From Bacteroidota bacterium (GTDB taxonomy: Bacteria; Bacteroidota; Bacteroidia; Cytophagales; Cyclobacteriaceae), in NCBI GenBank assembly GCA_023417065.1, contig JAEZGH010000006.1:1-34070 (forward strand): 34,070 nucleotides of DNA, in the 5' to 3' direction. Made by a program: the position numbers and the translations under genes. The notes beneath the pieces are model-generated. The model did no database searches, was not told the origin of the DNA, and was given only the letters and a program-made list of their open reading frames with translations. Shown here piece after piece: positions 23,168-32,100 of this stretch. The first letter of the stretch is position 1, and each line of letters starts with the position of its first letter.

Positions 23168-24166
23168 CTAATTGTAATGAAACTTATGCGTACCTTCAAT
23201 TGCGTGACCGTCACGTTTGAACTGCCGACGCTTCAGCATTTCCGCCTGCAATTCCCCGTAAGCGATTACGACGCAGCTGATAAACAGCGCAATAACACCG
23301 GCGATCAATAAATATTTCGTGATGGAACTCTCCAGCGGTTGCGCATAGGTTTGTGTGCTGTGAACGACTACCTCGCGAATGAGCTCTTCTTTTTTGATCT
23401 CAAGCTCAAGACTTTCCTTGATCAGCTCAAGCTTTAACTTAAGAAGTGTGCCGACATTGCCATCGCTGGCAGACATGGAGCCGCTTTCCGATGCCGTCTG
23501 AGCCAGCATACTGTCGATATTTCGGATCTCGCCCGTCAGGACTTTGATCTTGCTGTCTATTTCCGCTTTCATTTCCTGCGATGCGGCCGCATTTCTTCTT
23601 GTTAGAAGTTGAGACAACTCCTTCGTGAGCGGAGCGACATAATCATTCGAAAATCCTGTCGTAACAATCCTGAATGATCCAGGCTGCTCTGTCTTGATCA
23701 AGGTAACCTGCTTAAGTTGCTTAACCGTTCCTTCGGTGAGCCCATATTCCGCCTCAAGTGTTGTGATATTGCCTGATCTGATGTTCCGGTTCGTCCACTC
23801 GAAGATCTCTTCTGCTTCGGTTTCCGAAAGCGCTGGTGCACTGAAAGTCAATGAACTTTCATATTCCTTATCTTTTAATAAGGAGAATGCCACCGCGCCC
23901 AGGATCGAGCATGTGAAAAGAATAACGATAGTGCCTGCGTATTTTCGAACGGTCTGGATGACCCAGATTATAAGATCAATCAATTCTATTTCATCGTGTG
24001 GCGTATAGAAACTACGTTGGTGAACCTGCACATACTTCTTCATCGCATCAAATTTTGGGTTTAGACGCAAATCCGGAGGTGTTCGTTGGAACAAGGTTGG
24101 ATTTTTTAAGGAAATTTTTTCAATCATGGCGGAATCTTCCAATGCAAAGGGTAGGGTAGCGCGCAT
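23168..24166 (-). CDS. Wzz-like (chain-length determinant type) membrane protein
   Basis: A 332-residue protein with two membrane helices (about 79-97 and 284-303) enclosing a helical extracytoplasmic domain with coiled-coil character (about 195-265). The ELIDLIIWVIQTVRKYAG segment before the first helix is the usual Wzz start. It resembles polysaccharide co-polymerases that set O-antigen or exopolysaccharide chain length. No kinase domain or export gene is beside it. The ATG at 24166 has GGGAG six bases upstream; ATG 24127 is an alternative. The cytoplasmic N-terminal segment is unusually long, about 75 residues. It diverges from the NarL-type regulator with 24 bases between starts. Confidence 0.78.
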   Translation of the reverse strand: MRATLPFALEDSAMIEKISLKNPTLFQRTPPDLRLNPKFDAMKKYVQVHQRSFYTPHDEIELIDLIIWVIQTVRKYAGTIVILFTCSILGAVAFSLLKDKEYESSLTFSAPALSETEAEEIFEWTNRNIRSGNITTLEAEYGLTEGTVKQLKQVTLIKTEQPGSFRIVTTGFSNDYVAPLTKELSQLLTRRNAAASQEMKAEIDSKIKVLTGEIRNIDSMLAQTASESGSMSASDGNVGTLLKLKLELIKESLELEIKKEELIREVVVHSTQTYAQPLESSITKYLLIAGVIALFISCVVIAYGELQAEMLKRRQFKRDGHAIEGTHKFHYN

Positions 24167-24190
24167 CTTTGACTCCCAAAATTTCTTCGT

Positions 24191-24823
24191 ATGCTAAGGA
24201 AACGCGTAGTAATTGTCGATATGGATGATGAGTTCAGATTGCTTGTTTCATCGGTCCTTCGGCTTAGTGATAAATTTGCAGTGGCAGGTTCGTATGCTGA
24301 ACCGCAGTCGGCAGTGAAACAGATCGCCCGTGACAAGCCTGACATAATGGTGACGGACATTTGTTTCCCGGCAACACACCCCGTCGAATATATAAAAGCA
24401 GTTCTTGAACGGGTGCATCTGATCAATTTGCTGGTCGTGACCGATTATGATGACATCGATCAGGCGCTTGAGTTGATTGCAAACGGTGTCGTTGGCTATA
24501 TTCTGAAGAAGGATATTCTTTCAAGGCTGCATAGTGCGCTGGATACCGTCGCTCAGGGAGGTTCGCCGTTAGACGAAAAGATTGCCCGGAAGCTCGTCAG
24601 TAACCTTCAGATTTCAAGGAGTACACCACTCACGCGCCAGGAATCCATAGTACTGAAGCTCATCACGGAGGGAAAGACATACTCGATGATCGCCGAAGAA
24701 CTGAGTATCTCAAACGACACGTCGAAAACGCACATCAAAAATATATATCGTAAGCTCAATGTAAATTCGAAAACGGAGGCCGTGCGAAAGGCGATATCGG
24801 ATAGGCTGGTACACATTGGATGA
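24191..24823 (+). CDS. NarL/FixJ-type response regulator
   Basis: A 210-residue protein with an N-terminal receiver domain and C-terminal LuxR-type helix-turn-helix (about 145-205: TPLTRQESIVLKLITEGKT, IAEELSISNDTSKTHIKNIYRKLNV). The receiver keeps the phospho-accepting D56 (VTDICFP), T84 and K106 (ILKKD). D10 is present, but the second pocket acid is replaced by Met11. No histidine kinase is nearby, so it is an orphan regulator here. A near-match -7 (CATCTTTG, 24164-24171) precedes it. It is closely related to the 28176 gene over its whole length. Confidence 0.93.
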   Translation: MLRKRVVIVDMDDEFRLLVSSVLRLSDKFAVAGSYAEPQSAVKQIARDKPDIMVTDICFPATHPVEYIKAVLERVHLINLLVVTDYDDIDQALELIANGVVGYILKKDILSRLHSALDTVAQGGSPLDEKIARKLVSNLQISRSTPLTRQESIVLKLITEGKTYSMIAEELSISNDTSKTHIKNIYRKLNVNSKTEAVRKAISDRLVHIG

Positions 24824-24929
24824 CCGACACATACTGACGGTGATGCTTGTCGCCTGCATATGTTCTTTGTCGATTTGCCTGAAACCCTGAATATTAGAAT
24901 GCGTAAAATGGCCATATCTACTAATTGGC

Positions 24930-25709
24930 ATGGTCAGGCTGGAAAGGGGGAAATTTCTTGGCGTAAACAATCCACTCTTTCAGAGCGCGGAATTTCTCGT
25001 GTCCGACACGGTATATGTATCCCCTGTCGGCGAGGACTGGCATTACCATGAATCCAACCACCTCACACTTATTGTGAATGGGGGAAACAATGAATACAGA
25101 ACCAAAAATTGTATCGAGGCAGCACCCGGCAAGGTCTTATTGTATGAAGCCGGACTGCCTCACAGAAATACCGATACGGTTTATCCGTCGCGGAATATAA
25201 ATATTGACATAGGCCAGAGCTTTCTGGACAAATATGACCTGACGATGGAACCCGATAATTACGCGGCCCTGTCGTTGGCGGTGCTTCGTATCTATAAGGA
25301 GAGCTGTACATCTGATTCGAATACCGACAATGCAATTCAATCTTTGCTGATGGCGAATTTACGGCACAAGGAAGTTGATAGGGCGAATGGCAGGAGCTGG
25401 GTTAGCGTGATTCGGGACTACATTCACGATAAATGGAACGAGCCTTTCTCCCTTGAAGAACTTGCCCGGGAAGTAGGGCTTCATCCTGTTTCTGTTTCGA
25501 AGTTCTTTTCAAAAACGATGGGTTGCTCTTTAGGAGAGTACTCGCGGGCGGTGAAAATTCATAAATCTCTTTCGCTCATTCGCGGAGGGGAGATGTCGCT
25601 AACGCAAGTTGCGTTGGAATGTGGATTCTTCGACCAAAGCCACTTCATCAGGGCGTTCAAACATACGACGGGGTTGAACCCCGGCGAGTGGAAAAGAATG
25701 CAAGGCTAA
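24930..25709 (+). CDS. AraC family transcriptional regulator
   Basis: A 259-residue protein with a cupin-like sensing half (WHYHESNHLTLIVNGG and PGKVLLYEAGLPHRNT) and the AraC DNA-binding pair (FSLEELAREVGLHPVSVSKFFSKTMG; LTQVALECGFFDQSHFIRAFKHTTG). The start ATG 24930 is the first Met of the frame after a stop at 24888. It is followed by the S41 peptidase 55 bases on, in the same direction, so the two may be co-expressed. The ligand is unknown. Confidence 0.92.
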   Translation: MVRLERGKFLGVNNPLFQSAEFLVSDTVYVSPVGEDWHYHESNHLTLIVNGGNNEYRTKNCIEAAPGKVLLYEAGLPHRNTDTVYPSRNINIDIGQSFLDKYDLTMEPDNYAALSLAVLRIYKESCTSDSNTDNAIQSLLMANLRHKEVDRANGRSWVSVIRDYIHDKWNEPFSLEELAREVGLHPVSVSKFFSKTMGCSLGEYSRAVKIHKSLSLIRGGEMSLTQVALECGFFDQSHFIRAFKHTTGLNPGEWKRMQG

Positions 25710-25764
25710 ATTTATACAATTCTCAGTTCGTGCTGCTTGCGACTTTAGATCGCGAATTGAGGAT

Positions 25765-26745
25765 ATGAAAAAAGTAACTGGAATAATCTGCTGGCTTCTT
25801 GTTGCCACCCAGGCGTTTTGCCAGGCCCCCTCAAAGAGGGAGATCGACCTGGCGATTACCACAATAGCTGACCTGGTTAAAGAAAAATACGTCTTTCCCG
25901 AAAAAGGCGAAAAAATTGCTCAGCGGCTCGCCGACAGTCTTAATAACGGATTTTTTCGAAAGGTAAAAAGCTGGCCTCAATTTGAAACTCTCTGTTCAGA
26001 GTTAATGCGGACGATCAGCCAGGATAATCATATGTATGTAAAATATGATTCGGCTCTTGCGCGAGATCTTAAACTTAGGGCTAGGGCACCCGTTGCTGAT
26101 CAAAGCGACCTGTTCTACAGAGGCGATCAAGCGGAAAGGAAGAATTTCGGGTTTACAGAGGTTCGTATACTTCCCGGGAACATCGGATGGCTCAGAATAG
26201 ATGAAATCAATATTTCGGAGAAGAGTCTGCCGGTACTGCATGCTGCGATGGAGTTCGTTTCCCGAACAGACGCACTGGTGCTCGATCTTCGATACAACGG
26301 AGGCGGCGGGTCCGCTGTCGGCGGCGTACTTGAAAGCTATTTCCTGGATGGAAAAATGGCTTTGCTGGAATTCCATAGCGACGTTGAGGGTGGCTCAATG
26401 CTGACTACAGTGCCAAAGCTGGCAAAGTTCGTGTATCAAAAACCAATGTTCATCCTGATAGGTAAGCAAACTGCTTCAGCAGCGGAAGCTGTAGCGTACG
26501 TTTTACAACATCAACAGAGAGCCACGATCATAGGTCAACAATCAGCTGGAGCAGCGCACATGAATTCGTTTTATCCTCTGGATGACAAGCTGGTCGTTTC
26601 CATTTCGACGGGGGCTCCGACCATCCCCGGTACATCGCTGAATTGGGAGGGGCGTGGTGTCACGCCGGATCACAACATCCAGGAGGGTGATGAGCTGGAC
26701 GTGGTCAGGAAGACCTTGAGTGACCAGTGGCAAAAATCAGACTGA
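25765..26745 (+). CDS. Exported S41 (tail-specific/CtpA-like) peptidase
   Basis: A 326-residue protein with a signal peptide ending near AFCQ (residue 20), a helical IRBP-like N-terminal part, and the S41 core: LVLDLRYNGGG (171-181) and the nucleophile S238 in GKQTASAAEAVAY, then GQQSAGAA. No PDZ domain is evident, so it belongs to the short IRBP-type group rather than classic CtpA. It is probably active in the periplasm or outside the cell. The substrate is unknown; a link to peptide use by the SusC/D pair is only a guess from proximity. Confidence 0.9.
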   Translation: MKKVTGIICWLLVATQAFCQAPSKREIDLAITTIADLVKEKYVFPEKGEKIAQRLADSLNNGFFRKVKSWPQFETLCSELMRTISQDNHMYVKYDSALARDLKLRARAPVADQSDLFYRGDQAERKNFGFTEVRILPGNIGWLRIDEINISEKSLPVLHAAMEFVSRTDALVLDLRYNGGGGSAVGGVLESYFLDGKMALLEFHSDVEGGSMLTTVPKLAKFVYQKPMFILIGKQTASAAEAVAYVLQHQQRATIIGQQSAGAAHMNSFYPLDDKLVVSISTGAPTIPGTSLNWEGRGVTPDHNIQEGDELDVVRKTLSDQWQKSD

Positions 26746-26813
26746 TACCCTTCGATACCAGACTTGATATTCCTGGATCAACTTTGGCGAACGCGCAATA
26801 ACCCGACGATGCT

Positions 26814-27632
26814 ATGCAGTACGACATCATAATTCCACCGAAGTCACTTCATCCTTATATTAAATATTTCTGGACGGCAACGGTAGATCCTCGTGAAACA
26901 CCAAATTACAAACTGAGGACGTTGGTTGATGATTCGTGCGGTTTGATTTTTCAACGATCTGAAGGAAGCAGTGCCGTGGTTACCAAAGGAGAAGCGATAC
27001 CAAATGCATTTCTGTACGGACAAATAACGCAGCCTACTGCAAGTGATTGCCTCCGGCAGTTTTCTTGTGTGGGCGTACTATTCCATCCATACACTGCACA
27101 CGAATTGTTTGGGTTCAACTCGGCCCTGTTTGCTGACAGGATGATTGATCTTGGCGACCTGCCTGAGTTTGTTTCGTTGTCGGGTATGATGACTGAAACG
27201 CATTGTCCCATCAGAGCTACTCAGCGGCTGATGTCCTTCTTTGAACGCAAGGCGCTGATGGCACGACGAAGAGATTCCCTGGTCAGAGACATTGCTGCGT
27301 ACGTGCGGAGTCGGCTGGGCCTTCTTACGGTGCGGGAAATCAAAGAGTACTTCAATATTTCCGAGCGTACCCTTGAACGCTATTTCCAGGAACAGATTGG
27401 CGTAAATCCATCGCATTTCATTCAGATCACTCGCTTCAACGAAATAATACGCCGCTTTCGAATACAAGGTGATGCGAAGATGATTGATATCGCTTATGAT
27501 CTGAATTTTTACGATCAATCACACTTCAATAGCGTCGTAAGGAAGTTCGCGAATTGTTCACCCGTGAAACTCAAACACGCGCTAAGCCGGAATGTCGTTA
27601 ATGTCTTTCTCTACGCGGGGGACAGACATTGA
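26814..27632 (+). CDS. AraC family transcriptional regulator
   Basis: A 272-residue protein with an N-terminal DUF6597-like sensor half (LHPYIKYFWTATVDP, GVLFHPYTAHELFG) and a C-terminal AraC pair (LTVREIKEYFNISERTLERYFQEQIGVNPS; MIDIAYDLNFYDQSHFNSVVRKFANC). It has the same build as the AraC at 20658. A near-consensus CAACTTTG lies upstream. Its last 51 bases overlap the 3' end of the convergent ABM gene. Confidence 0.92.
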   Translation: MQYDIIIPPKSLHPYIKYFWTATVDPRETPNYKLRTLVDDSCGLIFQRSEGSSAVVTKGEAIPNAFLYGQITQPTASDCLRQFSCVGVLFHPYTAHELFGFNSALFADRMIDLGDLPEFVSLSGMMTETHCPIRATQRLMSFFERKALMARRRDSLVRDIAAYVRSRLGLLTVREIKEYFNISERTLERYFQEQIGVNPSHFIQITRFNEIIRRFRIQGDAKMIDIAYDLNFYDQSHFNSVVRKFANCSPVKLKHALSRNVVNVFLYAGDRH

Positions 27633-27974
27633 CCTATTGTATTCCGATTGCGATTCCGTTCTTTCGAAGCCGTATTCTTTTTCGACTTTTGATATCCGAA
27701 CTTTGTACTGACGATACCATTCCACTTGCCCTCGCCGTTGTGCTGCCTGATGAAGAACGTGTTGCTTCCACCGGGCAATGCTTTTGAGGTCCTTCCAGTA
27801 CGAAACAGTAATCCCGACGTCATTTCGCGCTGACTCGAAACCGAGGAATCCTTCCTGTTTGCCGGCCAGCTCGATCATATGTGAGCTCATTTCGGAATAT
27901 CCATTGAAAACGTCTGTTCTCACGGATGTAAAAATTACAGCATAATAAGGTGGAGGTGGAGTTTTTGCAATCAT
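27582..27974 (-). CDS. ABM (antibiotic biosynthesis monooxygenase) fold protein
   Basis: A 130-residue protein. Residues 1-104 match the dimeric alpha-beta barrel family: PPYYAVIFTSVRT, MIELAGKQEGFLGFESAR, VGITVSYWKDLKSIARWK and KVEKEYGFE. Members are small oxygenases or heme/quinone-related enzymes; most are uncharacterised. The family usually ends at about KVEKxYGFE. Here a further 26 charged residues are read from DNA that is antisense to the end of the AraC gene, which suggests loss of an earlier stop. Confidence 0.85.
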   Translation of the reverse strand: MIAKTPPPPYYAVIFTSVRTDVFNGYSEMSSHMIELAGKQEGFLGFESARNDVGITVSYWKDLKSIARWKQHVLHQAAQRRGQVEWYRQYKVRISKVEKEYGFERTESQSEYNRSMSVPRVEKDINDIPA

Positions 27975-28151
27975 GCGTGTTGATCCTTTAATGGTTTAAC
28001 GTTGAAAACTGAATTGACGGCAAAGGTCGAAAGTGTTGGAATATAAGAATTGTATAAAGCCGCCATCGTTAGAACGCTTTATGTTTGGTTGAACGTGATG
28101 GTGTTCGGAAATTATGTCGGGATTGTACAATATCAGATGAAGCGGCTGAAT

Positions 28152-28159
28152 TACTTTTG
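28152..28159 (+). promoter_or_regulatory. Bacteroidota -7 element (TACTTTTG)
   Basis: TACTTTTG matches TAnnTTTG exactly and ends 16 bases before the ATG at 28176. The nearest upstream TTG is about 26 bases away, longer than usual. Confidence 0.4.
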
Positions 28160-28175
28160 AATCAAAGTGACATGT

Positions 28176-28808
28176 ATGCTGAAAAAAAGGCTGATGGTAA
28201 TTGATGAAGATGAATCTTTCCGATTTCTGGTCTCATCAATTATAATGTTGTCGGACCGGTTTGAGGTTGTTGGAGAGTTTGTTGAATTTGGTAATGCGCT
28301 CAAAAGCATCCACCGGATCAAGCCGGACATTGTTATAAGTAGCTTTTCATTTTCAGGCCTCGGTCCGGCCGAATGCGTCAAGGCGCTCATGGAAAAGGAT
28401 CATCTAGTGAATCTCCTGATCGTGTCCGAATGGGAATATAAGGATCATATCCTCGATTGCATTATCCATGGAGCCGTCGGATACCTTTCACGGGATCGGG
28501 TAGCCACAAGGTTACTCGAATACCTTGAGTCGATGGCTAATGGGGAGTCGCCGATTGATTTTCGGATCGCGAGGATGCTGGTTGAACGCTTGCAGGTTTC
28601 CAAAGCAACTCCTCTCACGCGCCAGGAATCCGTTGTCCTTAAGCTCGTGGCTGAAGGAAAAACTTCAACAATGATTGCTGATGAGTTGTGTATTTCAAAT
28701 GAGACCTCAAAAACGCACATCAGGAATATCTACAGGAAACTGAATGTGAACACAAAAACTCAGGCTGTACGAAAGGCCATTACTGAACGCCTCGTGCGAA
28801 TAGGGTAA
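28176..28808 (+). CDS. NarL/FixJ-type regulator with degenerate receiver domain
   Basis: I start at ATG 28176 rather than GTG 28167, because this gives MLKKRLMVID, aligning exactly with the paralogue at 24191 and giving the same 210-residue length. The LuxR-type C-terminal domain is nearly identical in pattern (TPLTRQESVVLKLVAEGKT, SNETSKTHIRNIYRKLNVN). In the receiver domain the phospho-accepting Asp is Ser56 (VISSFSFSG) and the conserved Lys106 is Arg (YLSRD), while D10/E11 remain. Phosphorylation at the normal site is therefore not possible. It may act constitutively, bind a ligand, or form dimers with its paralogue. Confidence 0.92.
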   Translation: MLKKRLMVIDEDESFRFLVSSIIMLSDRFEVVGEFVEFGNALKSIHRIKPDIVISSFSFSGLGPAECVKALMEKDHLVNLLIVSEWEYKDHILDCIIHGAVGYLSRDRVATRLLEYLESMANGESPIDFRIARMLVERLQVSKATPLTRQESVVLKLVAEGKTSTMIADELCISNETSKTHIRNIYRKLNVNTKTQAVRKAITERLVRIG

Positions 28809-28945
28809 TTGTTATTACTGAAGGTGTTGTAACGATTTAGCTGCTAAGGAAACGTAACTTTCTTTCTTAGTCGTGTCCACGCTTTCTGTGGGCGTCAAAT
28901 TACACTAGGGAGTCATTCTTTTCTTAACACTTTGACTGTTTTCGC

Positions 28946-28983
28946 CTTCGTCAGATGTGGTGTTACGCCTTGTCTTGACGAAG
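28946..28983. promoter_or_regulatory. Hairpin in the region before susC
   Basis: CTTCGTCA (28946-28953) pairs exactly with TGACGAAG (28976-28983) around 22 bases. The gene-free stretch 28809-29176 (368 bases) also holds CAGATG/CATCTG (28952-28957/28997-29002), the hairpins given separately and a short ORF. I see no consensus promoter in it. Confidence 0.4.
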
Positions 28984-29066
28984 CGAATTCCATTCTCATC
29001 TGGTTGCCCTAAGTGTACTATTCTAACGAATTATAATGGTTGACTTGAAGCAGTTTTTCTTCGATA

Positions 29067-29110
29067 CCACCAGGAGCAGTATGAAAAAGGAATGGTGTTG
29101 CTCCTGTTGG
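29067..29110 (+). promoter_or_regulatory. Stem sequestering the Shine-Dalgarno of a short ORF before susC
   Basis: CCACCAGGAGCA (29067-29078) pairs with TGCTCCTGTTGG (29099-29110) with one mismatch in 12, around a 20-base loop. The AGGAG in the left arm is the Shine-Dalgarno of the ORF at 29081, and the ATG lies in the loop. Confidence 0.55.
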
Positions 29111-29152
29111 GGGGATTTAATGAGTATTTACAGGCGATGTGTGTACATCTAA
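29081..29152 (+). CDS. Possible 23-residue leader peptide upstream of susC
   Basis: ATG 29081 follows AGGAG by four bases, a strong ribosome site for this phylum. It opens 23 codons ending at TAA 29150-29152. The peptide begins MKKEWCCSCWG and is rich in Cys, Trp and Arg. The stop lies in the left arm of the next hairpin, 24 bases before the susC ATG. It has the layout of a regulatory leader, not a classical gene. Confidence 0.45.
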   Translation: MKKEWCCSCWGDLMSIYRRCVYI

Positions 29153-29165
29153 AATTGTAGATGTA
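29144..29165 (+). promoter_or_regulatory. Hairpin over the leader stop codon, just before susC
   Basis: TACATCTA (29144-29151) pairs exactly with TAGATGTA (29158-29165) around a six-base loop. It covers the last codons and stop of the leader ORF and ends 11 bases before the susC ATG. The ATGTAAACC at its end recurs before the lipoprotein gene. Confidence 0.55.
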
Positions 29166-29176
29166 AACCATTTATT

Positions 29177-32100
29177 ATGAAGCTTAAACATTTACTATTA
29201 TTGATGGCAATTCTCTGTTCGTGCATCGTGCAGGCGCAGAACAGAAATGTGTCAGGCAGGGTCACTTCGCAGGAAGATGGGGAGCCCTTACCTGGCGTAA
29301 ACGTCGTTGTCCGCGGCAGCGTGGTGGGAACCGTCACCGATGCCGACGGACGTTTCTCTTTATCAGTTCCTTCATCAGAGGCTGTGCTCGTGTTTTCCTT
29401 CGTCGGTCTTCAGTCGAAGGAAATTCTCGTCGGGGAGCAAACGGTGATCAATGTACAACTCGGTATGGATGCGACCCAATTGGGAGAAGTAGTGGTTACG
29501 GCATTGGGTATTGAACGCAGCAAGAATGAACTCCCATTCGCCGCACAGGAGGTCCGGTCAGACGAAGTTACGCGGACGAGACAGACGAATTTCGTCAGCG
29601 CATTGTCTGGTAAGGTAGCAGGACTTAATATCAAAACTGCGAACACCATGGGAGGCTCAACAAACGTGGTGATTCGTGGGTATAAGTCAATTACCAATAA
29701 CAATCAGGCGCTGTTCGTGATTGATGGTGTGCCTGTTTCGAATGCGAATACAAATACCGACGCTCAAAAACGAGGGGCGGGAGGGCCTGACTACGGAAAT
29801 GCGGCTGCCGATATAAATCCAGAGAACATCGCATCTATTAACGTATTGAAAGGGGCTGCCGCGACTGCGTTGTATGGATCACGGGCTTCCAACGGGGTAA
29901 TCGTTATCACCACCAAACGCGGTCGAAAGAACTCGATGGAAGTAACCGTAAACAGCGGGCTCACCTGGGGACAGATTGACAAGTCAACCTTTGCGCGATA
30001 CCAAAAGGAGTATGGGCAAGGATATGTGCCCACGTTCCCTTCTCAGGAAACGCTTGATGATGGTACACGGCCAGTAGTTCGATTTCAGTCAGATGCATCG
30101 TATGGCCCACGGTTTGATCCGAATCTTCTCGTTTATCAATGGGATGCGTTTGACCCAAAACATGAAAACTATCGGAAAGCTACGCCCTGGGTTGTCGCAG
30201 AGAATGATCCGTCTACATTTTATGAGACAGCAGTGACGTCAAATCAGAACATCAACGTGTCAGGAGGCAATGACAAGGTGATCTTCAAAATGAGTTACAC
30301 ACGCACCGACGAGAAAGGTGTTCTCCCGAACAGTACCCTTGATAAGGATATGTTCAGTTTCGCAACGACATATGATTTCTCCGATCGGTTTTCAATCACG
30401 GCGAACGTTAACTATTCGCATATCGAAGGGCTTGGGAGATACGGTACTGGTTATAGCGGTTTGAATCCTAATCAGCAGTTTCGTCAGTGGTGGGCGACCA
30501 ATGTTGACATTAAGGATCAGCGTGAAGCCTACTTCAGGGACCGTCAGAACATAACCTGGAACTGGAATGCCGCAAGAACAGGGCCTATTTATATGGATAA
30601 TCCATACTGGACGCGTTATGAAAACTATTCCAACGATTCCCGGGATAATTATTTTGGATATGCTTCTGCGAACTACAAATTTACAGATTGGCTGGAGGTT
30701 GCAGGTCGGATTGCCATCAATAGTACCCATGATTTTCAGGAACAAAGGGTTGCCGTTGGCAGCGCCGGGTTGCCGAGTTATGGCAGATATGAAAGAAGTT
30801 TTCGGGAAACGAATTATGATTTATTCCTTAACATCAATCGCAAACTCACCGATGATATAAATCTCAAGGGTGTTGTTGGAACTAATATTCGAAGGAGCGA
30901 GATGAATGCGATACGAGCACAGACTACCGGCGGTTTGGCCGTGCCTGGACTCTATTCGCTGTCCAACTCGAAAAATCCTCTTGTCCCGCCGGTTGAGGAT
31001 AGCGAACGCGTTGGCGTTGACGGTATTTTTGCCAGTGCAACGCTAAGCTTCCGCGATTTCATCTTCGTTGACCTGGCTGCACGCCGTGATCAATCGACGA
31101 CTCTCCCTAAAGATAATAATGCTTATCTCTATCCATCAGCAGCGGTAAGCTTTGTATTTTCTCAGTTTCTGGATTTGCCCTGGCTTTCACATGCCAAAGT
31201 GAGAGCGAACATCGCTCAGGCAGGGAATGATGCACCGCCGCTAAGCGTCTATGACGTGTACGACAAGCCTACAGCCATTGGATCTGTTCCCATGTTTTCA
31301 TTGCCGAACACAAAGCGCAACCCTGAGTTGAAACCAGAGATGACGAATAGTATAGAGGTCGGTATGGATGCAGACTTTTTCGAAGGGCGAATAGGATTTG
31401 ATGTTACCTGGTACAAGACAAATACAGTGGATCAGATTATCCCTGTGACAACCACCGGAGCTAGTGGATTCACCAGCAGGTTTGTCAATGCCGGTGAGGT
31501 TGAAAACAAGGGATTCGAGATTTCTGCATTTGTGGTTCCCGTCAGTACACCCACGTTTTCGTGGACATTGAATGTAAATTGGTCGCGGAACAGAAACCTG
31601 GTGAAAAGTCTCTATGGCGAGGGTGAAGGGAAGGTGATGAACATTCCGATCATGCAAGGGCAGGGGGGCGTTTCACTCAATGCAGCGGTAGGGTATCCGT
31701 ATGGTGTCATTCGCGGAACCGATTTCGTATACACGAATGGACAGAAAACCGTCAACTCTCAGGGGTACTACCTGGCGACCTCCAGTTCCGCCGAAATTAT
31801 CGGCGATCCAAATCCCGACTGGCTTGGAGGCGTCAGTAACACGTTCAAGTATAAGAACATCAGCATAAATTTTCTTGTCGACATGCGTTATGGCGGCGAT
31901 ATCTTTTCACTTGATCAATGGTATGGAGATGGCAGTGGTCTATACGAAGAAACAGCAGGGCTTAATGATCTTGGTAACCCAAAACGTTCGCCGGTGTCGG
32001 AAGGAGGCGGAGTTTTATTTCCCGGAGTAAAGGCTGACGGAACTCCGAATGACATTCGTGCGGAGCATATTAATGGAGACGGGCTGACGGCGTATGGTTA

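Noticed and set aside
23006..23311. Plus-strand ORF of 101 codons between erm and the Wzz-like gene
   Set aside because: Its second half is antisense to the Wzz-like gene, it has no recognisable domain, and the first half lies in non-coding sequence without a clear ribosome site.
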